From the NCBI GenBank assembly GCA_025358575.1, contig JANYJA010000001.1, forward strand, positions 1-42,029: 42,029 nucleotides of DNA, in the 5' to 3' direction. The translations under genes and the position numbers were made by a program. This DNA comes from Terriglobia bacterium (GTDB lineage Bacteria > Acidobacteriota > Terriglobia > Bryobacterales > Bryobacteraceae). Below the pieces are notes generated by a model. It made no database searches. It was not told the origin of the DNA and saw only the letters and a program-made list of their open reading frames with translations. Positions 34,170-41,326 of this stretch are shown piece after piece; the stretch's first letter is position 1, and the number at the start of each line of letters is the position of its first letter.

Positions 34170-35325
34170 TTGGACAATGCAAAGATCGTTTTAGGCCTGC
34201 CCCACTACCAGATTATCGAGATCGCCAGAAAGAATGCGGAAGTGGTCATAACGGCTCGGTATACCGGGCCTTTGTCGTGTGCCCACTGTGGCGGGAAGCA
34301 ACTGCGAAGCAAAGGGGTCTACCGGCGAACCGTCCGGCATGAAGATTGGGGGCTGCGGCACTGCTTTCTGAAAATAGAAGCCCGCAAGTTGCTCTGTTTG
34401 GAGTGCGGGCGCCAGTCGCGCCAGCGTCTGATCGGCATGCTGCCCTGCCAGCGGGGTAGCGAGGCCTTTCAACGAGCCATTTTTCAGCAGCATCTCGATG
34501 GCATCAACCGCAGCCGTCTGGGCCACCGTCGAACGCTACTTCCAGCACGGTCTGAGGCGGCAGTTCACCGAATGGCATCCGCCCCGCTGTCCTACCGTGC
34601 TGGGCATCGACGAGCACTTCTTCACCCGCCGCAAAGGCTACGCGACAACTTTCTGCGACCTGCGCAACCACAAAGTCTACGACGTGGTGTTGGGCCGGTC
34701 GGAGCTCTCTCTGGAAGCCTATCTACTGAAGCTCGAAGGCAAAGCCGAGGTGCGGGTGGTTTGCATGGATCTGGCCAGCGTTTACCGCGCTGTGGTCCGG
34801 AAGCACTTTCCCAACGCCAGGATTGTAGCCGATCGTTTCCATGTGATTCGCCTGGTCAATCACCATTTCCTGGCCTGCTGGCGCGACATCGATCCGACTG
34901 GGGCTAGGAACCGCGGCTTGCTCTCGCTGATGCGCCGCCACCGCCACAACCTCACCGCCGAGCACCAGGCCCGGCTATCGCTCTACCTCACCGCATATCC
35001 GGCGCTGGAGTTGATCTACCGGTTTAAACAGCGGCTGTGCTATCTGCTGCTGAAAAAGCATCGCAACCGAAAGCAGTGCGAAATTCTGGCGCCCCGCCTG
35101 CTGCGCGCTGTGTACCAGTTGCGCCAAGCCGGATTGGCGCAACTGGTACAACTCGGCAACACGCTGCACGCCTGGCGCGAGGAGATTGCGGCCATGTGGC
35201 GCTTCACCCGGAACAACGGAATCACTGAAGGCTTTCATAACAAAATGGAGCTGATTACCAGGCAAGCCTATGGTTTTCGCAACTTCGAAAACTACCGAAT
35301 GCGCGTCAAGGTCTTATGTGGTTAA
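34170..35325 (+). pseudogene. ISL3-family transposase, frameshifted
   Basis: The first frame (TTG 34170) gives the ISL3 N-terminal zinc-finger and HTH region: YTGPLSCAHCGGKQLRSKG, then KLLCLECGRQSRQRLIG and FQQHLDGINRSRLG. At about 34520-34530 sense moves to another frame, continuing WATVERYFQHGLRRQF and the DDE catalytic core: VLGIDEHFFTRRKGYATTFCDL, VRVVCMDLASVYRAVVRKHFPNARIVADRFHVIRL, and NNGITEGFHNKMELITRQAYGFRNFENYRMRV with the final Glu. A small deletion of about 17-20 bases would explain both the shift and the missing residues between the two parts. The enzyme is probably dead unless programmed frameshifting occurs. Confidence 0.85.
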
Positions 35326-35329
35326 CTGG

Positions 35330-35392
35330 TCTCGGATCGGGGTCTGCCCCCGTTGTTGGCGTAGAGCCTGCTCCGGTTGTTGGCGTAGAGCC
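35330..35392. repeat. Right inverted repeat arm with duplicated tip
   Basis: The right arm (35330-35358) pairs with the left arm. The outer tip GTTGTTGGCGTAGAGCC (35352-35368) occurs again at 35376-35392, a 24-base-period tandem copy just outside the element. The second copy could be left from an earlier insertion or from imprecise transposition. Confidence 0.75.
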
Positions 35393-35455
35393 CTCCGGTT
35401 GGACTCCAAGAACTTTTATTGCGTTAGGTAACTGGCTGTATGTGTTTGAGGAATT

Positions 35456-35533
35456 TGGTCGGGCTGCCGGGATTTGAACCCGGGACCTCTTGCACCCCAA
35501 GCAAGCGCGCTAGCCAGGCTGCGCCACAGCCCG
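35456..35533 (-). tRNA. tRNA-Pro (anticodon GGG)
   Basis: The minus strand gives acceptor CGGGCTG paired with CAGCCCG, discriminator A and an encoded CCA. The D-arm is GGCGCAGCCTGGCTAGCGC. The anticodon stem CTTGC/GCAAG encloses loop TTGGGGT (anticodon GGG), and the T-arm is CCGGGTTCAAATCCCGG. It begins six bases after the stop of the DUF421 gene on the same strand. The IS lies beyond its 3' end; the tRNA itself is intact. Confidence 0.97.
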
Positions 35534-35539
35534 AAGTTC

Positions 35540-36127
35540 TCAGTGTACACGGTTTTGGAGCGCCGTGAGCTGATTTTGAATGGCGTCGAGTCGGGCGAGA
35601 AGGGCACTGTGGTGAAGTTCATCCTGGTCGGGCGTCTTGCCTTTGATGAAGAACGCACCGCCAGGCTCAAGCACGCATCGCTCGACTTCGTCCGGGTCGC
35701 CGAAGCCCTGCCGGTGGATCACTGTAGTCAGCTCGGATTCGGAAAGAAGCTCTTTGGCCAAGTTCGCGTGCAGCACCTTTCCGTCTTCGATGAGCGTTGT
35801 TGGCGAGCCTTCCAAAATTTGGTCCAGGCGCCGGTGCTTGAACAGGAACCGCACTACAATATAGTTTGTTGCGAACAGGGTCAATGCGCCCAGTATTCCG
35901 CCGCTTACCGAATTGTCATTTCCGATGATGGCGTTCTGCACGGTGTTGGAGACGGAGAGCAGGACTACCAGATCGAATGGATTTAACTGCGCCAGTTCTC
36001 GCTTGCCGAAGCACCGGAGCAGAATCACTAACGCGACGTAAATCAGAATTGGGCGCAGGATCTTTTCCAGAATTGGAAGGTCGAGGTGAAACATATTTTT
36101 CACCAGATCGGGGGACCAAAAATTCAT
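35540..36127 (-). CDS. DUF421 (YetF-like) membrane protein
   Basis: The start is ATG 36127, which has AAAGGAGA eight bases upstream; the open frame extends 40 codons further without family similarity. The 195-residue protein has about three membrane helices (LRPILIYVALVILLRCFG, NPFDLVVLLSVSNTVQNAIIG, GGILGALTLFATNYIVVRFLF) and the DUF421 cytosolic domain: LEGSPTTLIEDGKVLHANLAKELLSESELTTVIHRQGFGDPDEVERCVLEPGGAFFI. The C-terminal ALLARLDAIQNQLTALQNR is a short coiled coil. B. subtilis members are linked to spores and membranes; function here is unknown. It ends six bases before tRNA-Pro. Confidence 0.92.
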   Translation of the reverse strand: MNFWSPDLVKNMFHLDLPILEKILRPILIYVALVILLRCFGKRELAQLNPFDLVVLLSVSNTVQNAIIGNDNSVSGGILGALTLFATNYIVVRFLFKHRRLDQILEGSPTTLIEDGKVLHANLAKELLSESELTTVIHRQGFGDPDEVERCVLEPGGAFFIKGKTPDQDELHHSALLARLDAIQNQLTALQNRVH

Positions 36128-36158
36128 GCGACGGATCTCCTTTATTTTGCAAAGTACA

Positions 36159-36187
36159 TTGCAATTGCGGCGGCGAATCTCTACAAT
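36159..36187 (+). promoter_or_regulatory. Predicted sigma-70 promoter giving a leaderless transcript
   Basis: TTGCAA (36159-36164) and TACAAT (36182-36187) are spaced by exactly 17 bases. The -10 ends six bases before the ATG at 36194, so the expected transcription start coincides with the start codon. No Shine-Dalgarno sequence precedes that ATG, which agrees with leaderless translation. Confidence 0.55.
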
Positions 36188-36193
36188 CATGAC

Positions 36194-36808
36194 ATGGGCA
36201 CTGTTCGTCCAATCCGCTCCGCGCCGCGGGAACCGTTGGAACTGCACGCGCAGGCGATGGACAATCTCCGGTTTATTCGGCGGACGATGGAAGGCGCGGC
36301 GTCCTTCACCGCTGTTCCAGGAACTGGCGGGATCGCGATGGGGATCACGGCGCTGATTGCCGCCGCAATTGCCGCCGCACAGCCCACGTCCGAGCGGTGG
36401 TTGATGGTCTGGTTACTGGAAGCGGTGGCGGCGCTGGCGCTGGGGGTAGTGTTCGCGCGGCGCAAGGCTCGCACTATGGATGCCACGCTGCTTTCCGGCC
36501 CAGGGCGAAAATTTCTACTGGGGTTGCTGCCAGCGCTTTTGACCGGCGGGCTGCTTACATTTGCGCTCTTTCGAGCGGGCTTACTGGCTGAAATTCCGGC
36601 AATGTGGCTTCTTATGTATGGAACCGGAGTGATAGCGGGCGGAGCGTTTTCGGTGCGCATCGTCCCGGTGATGGGGACTTGTTTCCTGGCGTTGGGCGCC
36701 GCGGCGGTGTTCTGTCCGGCGGCGTGGGGCAACTATTTGCTCGCCGCGGGATTCGGCTTGATGCAAATGGTCTTTGGCGGAATTATCGCATGGAGGCATG
36801 GTGGCTAA
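36194..36808 (+). CDS. Six-helix membrane protein paired with a winged-helix regulator
   Basis: The 204-residue protein starts at ATG 36194, right after a promoter-like element; the open frame runs 36 codons further upstream over that promoter and is not coding. The N-terminus is polar (PREPLELHAQAMDNLRFIRRTMEGAASFTAVPG), followed by about six helices including IAMGITALIAAAIAAAQ, WLLEAVAALALGVVFARRKA, FLLGLLPALLTGGLLTFALF and AAGFGLMQMVFGGIIAW. I recognise no named family, but such proteins occur next to small winged-helix regulators in Acidobacteriota. The stop overlaps the start of that regulator by 11 bases. Confidence 0.72.
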   Translation: MGTVRPIRSAPREPLELHAQAMDNLRFIRRTMEGAASFTAVPGTGGIAMGITALIAAAIAAAQPTSERWLMVWLLEAVAALALGVVFARRKARTMDATLLSGPGRKFLLGLLPALLTGGLLTFALFRAGLLAEIPAMWLLMYGTGVIAGGAFSVRIVPVMGTCFLALGAAAVFCPAAWGNYLLAAGFGLMQMVFGGIIAWRHGG

Positions 36809-37160
36809 GAGTGGCGCAATGCGAAGCACCGGGAATGCGCGCATCAGCGTGGCGGCGGCCGCTCCGACGAAGCTGGACCGGCTGATCCATGAGAGGCTGC
36901 GGCTGGGGATTCTCAGCGCGTTGGCTGTGAACGACCGCCTCACTTTCAACGAATTGAAGAAGTTGATGGAGACGACCGACGGCAACCTGAGCGTGCATGC
37001 GCGCAAGCTGGAAGATGCCGAATATGTTACGTGCACGAAGTCGTTTGAAGGCAGAATTCCGAGGACCGATTACACGCTGACCTCGTCGGGCCGCAAGGCT
37101 CTCGAAAAATATCTCGATCACATGGAATCGCTGATTAAGGCGATGCGCCGGGAGAAATAA
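36798..37160 (+). CDS. Winged-helix transcriptional regulator (HTH_34/MarR-like)
   Basis: The 120-residue protein starts at ATG 36798, overlapping the preceding stop; a GTG one codon on is equally possible. After a basic N-terminus it has a compact winged helix: KLDRLIHERLRLGILSALAVNDRLTFNELKKLMETTDGNLSVHARKLEDAEYV, wing FEGRIPRTDYTLTSSGRKALEKYLDHMESLIKAM. This is the PF13601-type DNA-binding domain common in actinobacterial and acidobacterial regulators. It should bind promoter DNA, perhaps that of the membrane protein. The TAA stop is followed at once by the uppS ATG, so it may be cotranscribed with the uppS-tmk-holB run. Confidence 0.88.
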   Translation: MVAKSGAMRSTGNARISVAAAAPTKLDRLIHERLRLGILSALAVNDRLTFNELKKLMETTDGNLSVHARKLEDAEYVTCTKSFEGRIPRTDYTLTSSGRKALEKYLDHMESLIKAMRREK

Positions 37161-37931
37161 ATGAATGCGATAGCCCTTGAGAAACGTAGACCCCCTGAAC
37201 ACTTTGCAGCGCAAAGTAGTTTGCATGTTGCCGTCATTATGGATGGAAACGGGCGCTGGGCCACCCAGAGGGGGATGCCCCGCACTTTCGGGCATCGCGC
37301 GGGCGTGGAGGCGGTGCGCCGTACGGTCGAGGCGGCTCCGGGGTTTGGCGTGGACACCCTTACGCTCTACGCCTTTTCGTCCGACAACTGGACGCGTCCC
37401 GCGACCGAAGTCGAGATCCTGATGCGGTTGTTTAAGAGCTTTTTGGGCGGTGAGACGGAAGAGCTGCGGCGCAACGGGGTGCGCCTTTCGGTAATCGGAC
37501 GCCGGGACCGGTTACCGGCGGGCGTCACGGATGCGATTTGCGCGGCGGAGCGCTCCACACAGCAGGGGACGCGCATGCATCTCAGGGTCGCGGTGGACTA
37601 TTCGGGCCGCGACGCCATTCTCGCGGCGGCCCAAGCGGGCGCGCAATCGCGCGAGGATTTCGCGCGTGAGTTAGGGCCGGATGTCGATCTGCTGATTCGC
37701 ACGGGCGGGGAGCAACGGCTGAGCGACTTTCAGTTGTGGGAATGCGCTTACGCGGAACTCGTTTTTACGCCAGCGCAGTGGCCCGATTTTGGGGCGGCGG
37801 ATTTGGAATCGGCGATCCGGACATTTCAGGCGCGGGAGCGGCGGTTCGGCGGGACGCCGTCTATAGGACAATACTCTACTTGTGAAGCGGGGCTTGTTCA
37901 TCACATTCGAAGGGATCGATGGTTGCGGTAA
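37161..37931 (+). CDS. uppS: Isoprenyl transferase (undecaprenyl diphosphate synthase family)
   Basis: The 256-residue protein starts directly after the regulator stop, with GGGAGA upstream. The cis-prenyltransferase signature is [26 protein letters not shown], with catalytic Asp28 and [36 protein letters not shown] and [35 protein letters not shown] follow. It elongates farnesyl diphosphate with isopentenyl units to make the lipid carrier for peptidoglycan. In many bacteria cdsA follows; here tmk does. Its last 50 bases overlap the tmk start, giving an atypical C-terminal tail ([20 protein letters not shown]). Confidence 0.95.
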   Translation: MNAIALEKRRPPEHFAAQSSLHVAVIMDGNGRWATQRGMPRTFGHRAGVEAVRRTVEAAPGFGVDTLTLYAFSSDNWTRPATEVEILMRLFKSFLGGETEELRRNGVRLSVIGRRDRLPAGVTDAICAAERSTQQGTRMHLRVAVDYSGRDAILAAAQAGAQSREDFARELGPDVDLLIRTGGEQRLSDFQLWECAYAELVFTPAQWPDFGAADLESAIRTFQARERRFGGTPSIGQYSTCEAGLVHHIRRDRWLR

Positions 37932-38517
37932 AACGACGCAGTTGCGCCTGCTCGGGCAGCGCTTGAGATCGATTGGGCGCGACGTCGAAGAGACAGTCGA
38001 GCCGGGCGGCACGGCGATTGGGCGCCTCATCCGGAAGATTCTACTCGACGGCGCTAATTCTCAGATGGATGCGCGGGCCGAACTACTGCTTTATTTCGCG
38101 AGCCGTGCGCAAAACGTCGCCGAGGTGATTCGTCCGGCGATGGATGCGGGACGTGTCGTACTGTGCGACCGGTTTACGGATTCCACACTGGTGTATCAGG
38201 GGTGCGGACGCGGGCTTGGAGCAGAACTCGTGGTTCAGCTCGATCAAATCGCATGCGATGGGTTGCGCCCCGATATCACCGTGCTGATCGATATCGATTT
38301 GCAAACCAGTTTGGCCCGCGCGCAGCAGCGTAATGCAACGCTCCAAAGCACGGAGACGCGCATCGACGATGAATCGGCGGCTTTCCATGGAGCCGTGCGG
38401 GATGCATACCGGGCGCTGGCGGCTGGCGAACCGGAACGCTTTGTCGTGCTGGATGGAGCGATGAAAATCGGAAACGTCGCCCGCCACCTGTGGGAGGCAC
38501 TGCGCGAACGTGTTTGA
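37882..38517 (+). CDS. tmk: Thymidylate kinase
   Basis: The 211-residue protein starts at a GTG inside the end of uppS. It has P-loop [12 protein letters not shown] (about 9-20), the [15 protein letters not shown] segment, [16 protein letters not shown], the DR motif [14 protein letters not shown], and [19 protein letters not shown]. It phosphorylates dTMP to dTDP with ATP. Length and motif order are normal. Its stop overlaps the holB start by eight bases, and tmk-holB is a common pair, so this is a replication-linked operon. Confidence 0.96.
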   Translation: MKRGLFITFEGIDGCGKTTQLRLLGQRLRSIGRDVEETVEPGGTAIGRLIRKILLDGANSQMDARAELLLYFASRAQNVAEVIRPAMDAGRVVLCDRFTDSTLVYQGCGRGLGAELVVQLDQIACDGLRPDITVLIDIDLQTSLARAQQRNATLQSTETRIDDESAAFHGAVRDAYRALAAGEPERFVVLDGAMKIGNVARHLWEALRERV

Positions 38518-39538
38518 GAATTTTTGGGGAAACGCACATGTGGTGCGCGCGCTCAGACAGATGGTGGCGAGCGGACGCATTCCGCAGACGCTTTTGTTCG
38601 CGGGGCCTGAAGGAGTTGGAAAGGCAACGCTGGCGCGCCGTTTCGGCCAAGCTCTGCTGCCGCATCCGGAACGAATCGAGAACGACGATCTAAGCACGCC
38701 GGGACGACGGGCCGATTTATTGGATCGGGAGAAATTGCCGGCCGATAAACGAAACGACGATCCGCTGCTATTCGCATCGCATCCAGATTTCGTCACGTTT
38801 CCGCCGGACGGCCCCTTGCGGCAACTCTCCATCCCGCAGATGCGTCTGCTGAAGGAACGCGCAAGCTTTAAGCCAGACGTCGGGTCGCGGCGAATTTTTC
38901 TGATCGACCACATCGACCGGGCCAATGAACAAGCCGCGAACTCTCTGCTGAAGACTCTCGAAGAACCGCCGGATCACATGAACCTGATCATGACAGCGGA
39001 GAATGCGTACGATTTGCTGCCAACGATTCGCTCGCGCTCAATTCTATTTTCTTTTTCGCCGCTGTCGAATGCGGACATGCGGGCTTTCGCCGCGTCGCGT
39101 AGTCTGGCCGACACGGAACGGAGGATTGGGCTATCGGGGGGATGCCCGGGAATCGCGGCCACGCTGGATCTGGCGATCTATGACAAGCGACGCAGCGCAA
39201 TGCATGTGTTGTTGAAGGTGGCGGCTGGAGCAAGCCCATTCGGAGCGTGGATGCCGTTTTCAGAGAGCATCGCGCGCAGCAAGAACGAGAAGCTGGAACT
39301 CTATCTCAAGCTGCTTTACGAACTGCTGCGCGACATGATGGTGCTGCGAACCTTGCCCCATGCCGAAATTCGTAATGGCGACTTGCGACGCGAGTTGAGC
39401 GCAATAGCGGAGCGCGTTTCCGGCCATTGGATAGCGCGAGCGGTGAAACAAGTGGACGAGATTGCCGAACTGCTGCGCCGCAATATTCAGAAGACGATTG
39501 CTTTGGACAATCTGATTCTCGAACTGCGCGGATTCTAG
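38510..39538 (+). CDS. holB: DNA polymerase III delta' subunit-like AAA+ protein
   Basis: The 342-residue protein starts at GTG 38510, overlapping tmk. It has Walker A FAGPEGVGKATLARRFGQALL, Walker B-type RIFLIDHIDRANEQAANSLLKTLEEPP and sensor-1 NLIMTAENAYDLLPTIRSRS. Two oddities are visible. The zinc-module cysteines usual in delta' are absent between Walker A and B. The SRC motif, whose Arg acts on gamma/tau ATP, reads SRS. The Arg is kept, so clamp-loader function is still likely. It is the last gene of the regulator-uppS-tmk-holB run and converges with aroA, sharing bases of the stop. Confidence 0.92.
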   Translation: MFENFWGNAHVVRALRQMVASGRIPQTLLFAGPEGVGKATLARRFGQALLPHPERIENDDLSTPGRRADLLDREKLPADKRNDDPLLFASHPDFVTFPPDGPLRQLSIPQMRLLKERASFKPDVGSRRIFLIDHIDRANEQAANSLLKTLEEPPDHMNLIMTAENAYDLLPTIRSRSILFSFSPLSNADMRAFAASRSLADTERRIGLSGGCPGIAATLDLAIYDKRRSAMHVLLKVAAGASPFGAWMPFSESIARSKNEKLELYLKLLYELLRDMMVLRTLPHAEIRNGDLRRELSAIAERVSGHWIARAVKQVDEIAELLRRNIQKTIALDNLILELRGF

Positions 39539-40821
39539 GACATGCGAGCTTCGTCGAGCAAGCCGTAGAACTCAGGAAACGAAACCGAAGCGGCTTCAGC
39601 GTTGTCGAGTTGGCTCTCTCCGCCGGCGGCCAGCGCGGCCACCGCGAAGGCCATAGCGATGCGGTGATCGCCGAAACTGTCGAAGGCAGCGGGGCGGAAC
39701 GTCTGCTTGCCGGGGATATGCATTCCATCCTCGAACTCGTCGACGTGAACACCCATGCGGCGGAAATTCTCGACTACGGTTTCGATGCGGTCGGTTTCTT
39801 TGATCCGCAGTTCACCGGCGTCGCGAATGGTGATGCCATTTTCGCTGCGGGCGCCGAGCACCGCGAGGACCGGGATCTCATCGATCAACGCTGCCGTGGT
39901 TTCTTCGTCGATCACGCCGCCCTGCACGATGGAATGACGCACGGCGATTTCACCGACCAGTTCGCCGTTCACTTCTTCAACCTTCAGGATGCGGATATCG
40001 GCGCCGGTCGAGACCAGGAAGTCGAGCAATGTGGAGCGTGTTGGATTCAACCCCACGCCGCGGAGTTGCAGTTCGGAACCGGGCAGAATCAGCGCCGCAA
40101 CCAGAAAAAATGCGGCCGAAGACAAATCGCTAGGGACGAACATTTCGCGGCCCGTCAGCTTGGCACGGCCTTGAAGGCGAATCACGCGGCGCGAGACGGA
40201 GATGTCCGCGCCGAACTCACGCAAAGCAATTTCGCTGTGGTCGCGGGAGCGAATGGCTTCGCGCACGATGGTTTCGCCGTGCGCGTAGCAACCGGCGAAG
40301 AGCACGCAGGTCTTCACTTGCGCACTGGGAACTGGAAGCGTGTAGTCGAGCGGCTGAATATTAGGCGTTCCGTGAATGGTTAACGGCGGATAACGTCCGT
40401 CGCGAGCTTCCACGCGCGCGCCCATCGTCGCTAACGGCTCCATGATGCGTCCCATGGGGCGGCGTGAAAGCGATTCGTCCCCGCCGATTTCGGAATTGAA
40501 CGGCTGCGCCGCCAGAATGCCGGACAACATGCGAATGGTAGATCCGGAATTTCCTGCGTCGAGCATTGCGGAAGGCTCCCGCAGTGAATCTAGGCCCCGG
40601 CCGCGCACGGTCACGTCATTATTCTCTTTTTCAATCTCGACGCCGAGCGCGCGCATGGCGTTCAATGTTGACTGGCAGTCCGCGCCGGTCGAGAAATTGT
40701 GAAGGCGCGAATCTCCTTCAGCGATCGAGGCCAGAATGGCGTAGCGGTGGGAGATGGATTTGTCGCCGGGCAGCAGGAGAGACCCCTGAACGCAGCGCGC
40801 GGGCGAAATAGTTTTTTGCAT
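39535..40821 (-). CDS. aroA: 3-phosphoshikimate 1-carboxyvinyltransferase (EPSP synthase)
   Basis: The 428-residue protein shows the full family pattern: LPGDKSISHRYAILASIAEGDS, LDAGNSGSTIRMLSGILAAQ, RRPMGRIMEPLATMGA, VPSAQVKTCVLFAG, RDHSEIALREFGADI, NPTRSTLLDFLV, ETTAALIDEIPVLAVLGA, IKETDRIETVVENFRRMG and DSFGDHRIAMAFAVAALAA. It transfers the enolpyruvyl group of PEP to shikimate-3-phosphate in aromatic amino acid synthesis. The NSGST and RPM..R motifs look like the class II type. The ATG follows the stop of the small exported protein by one base, so the two are cotranscribed. Confidence 0.96.
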   Translation of the reverse strand: MQKTISPARCVQGSLLLPGDKSISHRYAILASIAEGDSRLHNFSTGADCQSTLNAMRALGVEIEKENNDVTVRGRGLDSLREPSAMLDAGNSGSTIRMLSGILAAQPFNSEIGGDESLSRRPMGRIMEPLATMGARVEARDGRYPPLTIHGTPNIQPLDYTLPVPSAQVKTCVLFAGCYAHGETIVREAIRSRDHSEIALREFGADISVSRRVIRLQGRAKLTGREMFVPSDLSSAAFFLVAALILPGSELQLRGVGLNPTRSTLLDFLVSTGADIRILKVEEVNGELVGEIAVRHSIVQGGVIDEETTAALIDEIPVLAVLGARSENGITIRDAGELRIKETDRIETVVENFRRMGVHVDEFEDGMHIPGKQTFRPAAFDSFGDHRIAMAFAVAALAAGGESQLDNAEAASVSFPEFYGLLDEARMS

Positions 40822-40822
40822 G

Positions 40823-41326
40823 CTAATCGATGGCGTAAGGGCCGGGCTTGGCTAAACGAAGTTCAAAATTGCGCGAATCGGTGGCGGAAACCGTAATGTT
40901 CACGGCACGCACGGGATCTTCCAACTGCGCATGGATAGAGGCATCGTCACCCGGAGCCAGCCATTCTTCCTCAATGGCGGCTCGCTGAGTGGTGACGGTA
41001 ACTTTATCGGGAGCGGCAAAAGTGAAAACCAGTGTCAAGTTGTGAATGGGCTTGTCACCCGCGTTTCGGACGTTCGCGTCGAGGCTGACCAGAGATTCAG
41101 AGCGGTGCGCCGCAAATTCGAGCAACTCTACCTGCGGGGATTTCGCGGGCTTGTCGCGCGCGACGGCGGGAAAAATCAAAAGCAGCAGGGCGGCCGCGAA
41201 GAATGCGGTAAAGTGTAACTTCGGCTGAAGTGGGCAGGGGGAAACTGACGTGGTGACCAGGCGGGCATGGGTGCTAGCCGCGGCGGCAGTGCCAGCGGGT
41301 AGAACTCTCGGTGCGGCGGCGTCCAC
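40823..41326 (-). CDS. Exported FxLYD-like small protein upstream of aroA, start uncertain
   Basis: Only ATG 41326 opens this frame, giving 167 residues, but the first ~38 residues are unlike protein and overlap the divergent asparaginase gene. A real start nearer 41220, perhaps a non-ATG codon, is more likely; none is obvious. The coherent part begins at a signal-like helix (LHFTAFFAAALLLLIFPAVA) and continues as a single beta-sandwich: SPQVELLEFAAHRSESLVSLDANVRNAGDKPIHNLTLVFTFAA, then EEEWLAPGDDASIHAQLEDP. This resembles FxLYD-type domains. It abuts aroA on the same strand. Function is unknown. Confidence 0.6.
   Translation of the reverse strand: MDAAAPRVLPAGTAAAASTHARLVTTSVSPCPLQPKLHFTAFFAAALLLLIFPAVARDKPAKSPQVELLEFAAHRSESLVSLDANVRNAGDKPIHNLTLVFTFAAPDKVTVTTQRAAIEEEWLAPGDDASIHAQLEDPVRAVNITVSATDSRNFELRLAKPGPYAID

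Larger units (their letters stand above)
34103..35368 (+). mobile_element. ISL3-family insertion sequence, degenerate
   Basis: The element is about 1266 bp and is bounded by inverted ends that begin GGCTCT, as ISL3-family ends do. The left end is GGCTCT, four variable bases, then 29 bases at 34113-34141; the right end mirrors it (35330-35358, then four bases and AGAGCC at 35363-35368). The two 29-base arms differ at one position. It carries one frameshifted transposase. I found no 8-bp target duplication: the left flank is GAGAACTA and the right is TGCTCCGG. A second copy of the right tip follows at 35376-35392. The element lies 87 bases from tRNA-Pro. Confidence 0.88.

Noticed and set aside
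35369-35455. tRNA-Pro as an integration site for a genomic island
   Set aside because: No direct repeat of the tRNA 3' end and no integrase; the nearby mobile DNA is a DDE-type IS that does not use tRNA attachment sites.
39427-40383. 318-codon plus-strand frame antisense to aroA
   Set aside because: Shadow of aroA, with no recognisable motifs.
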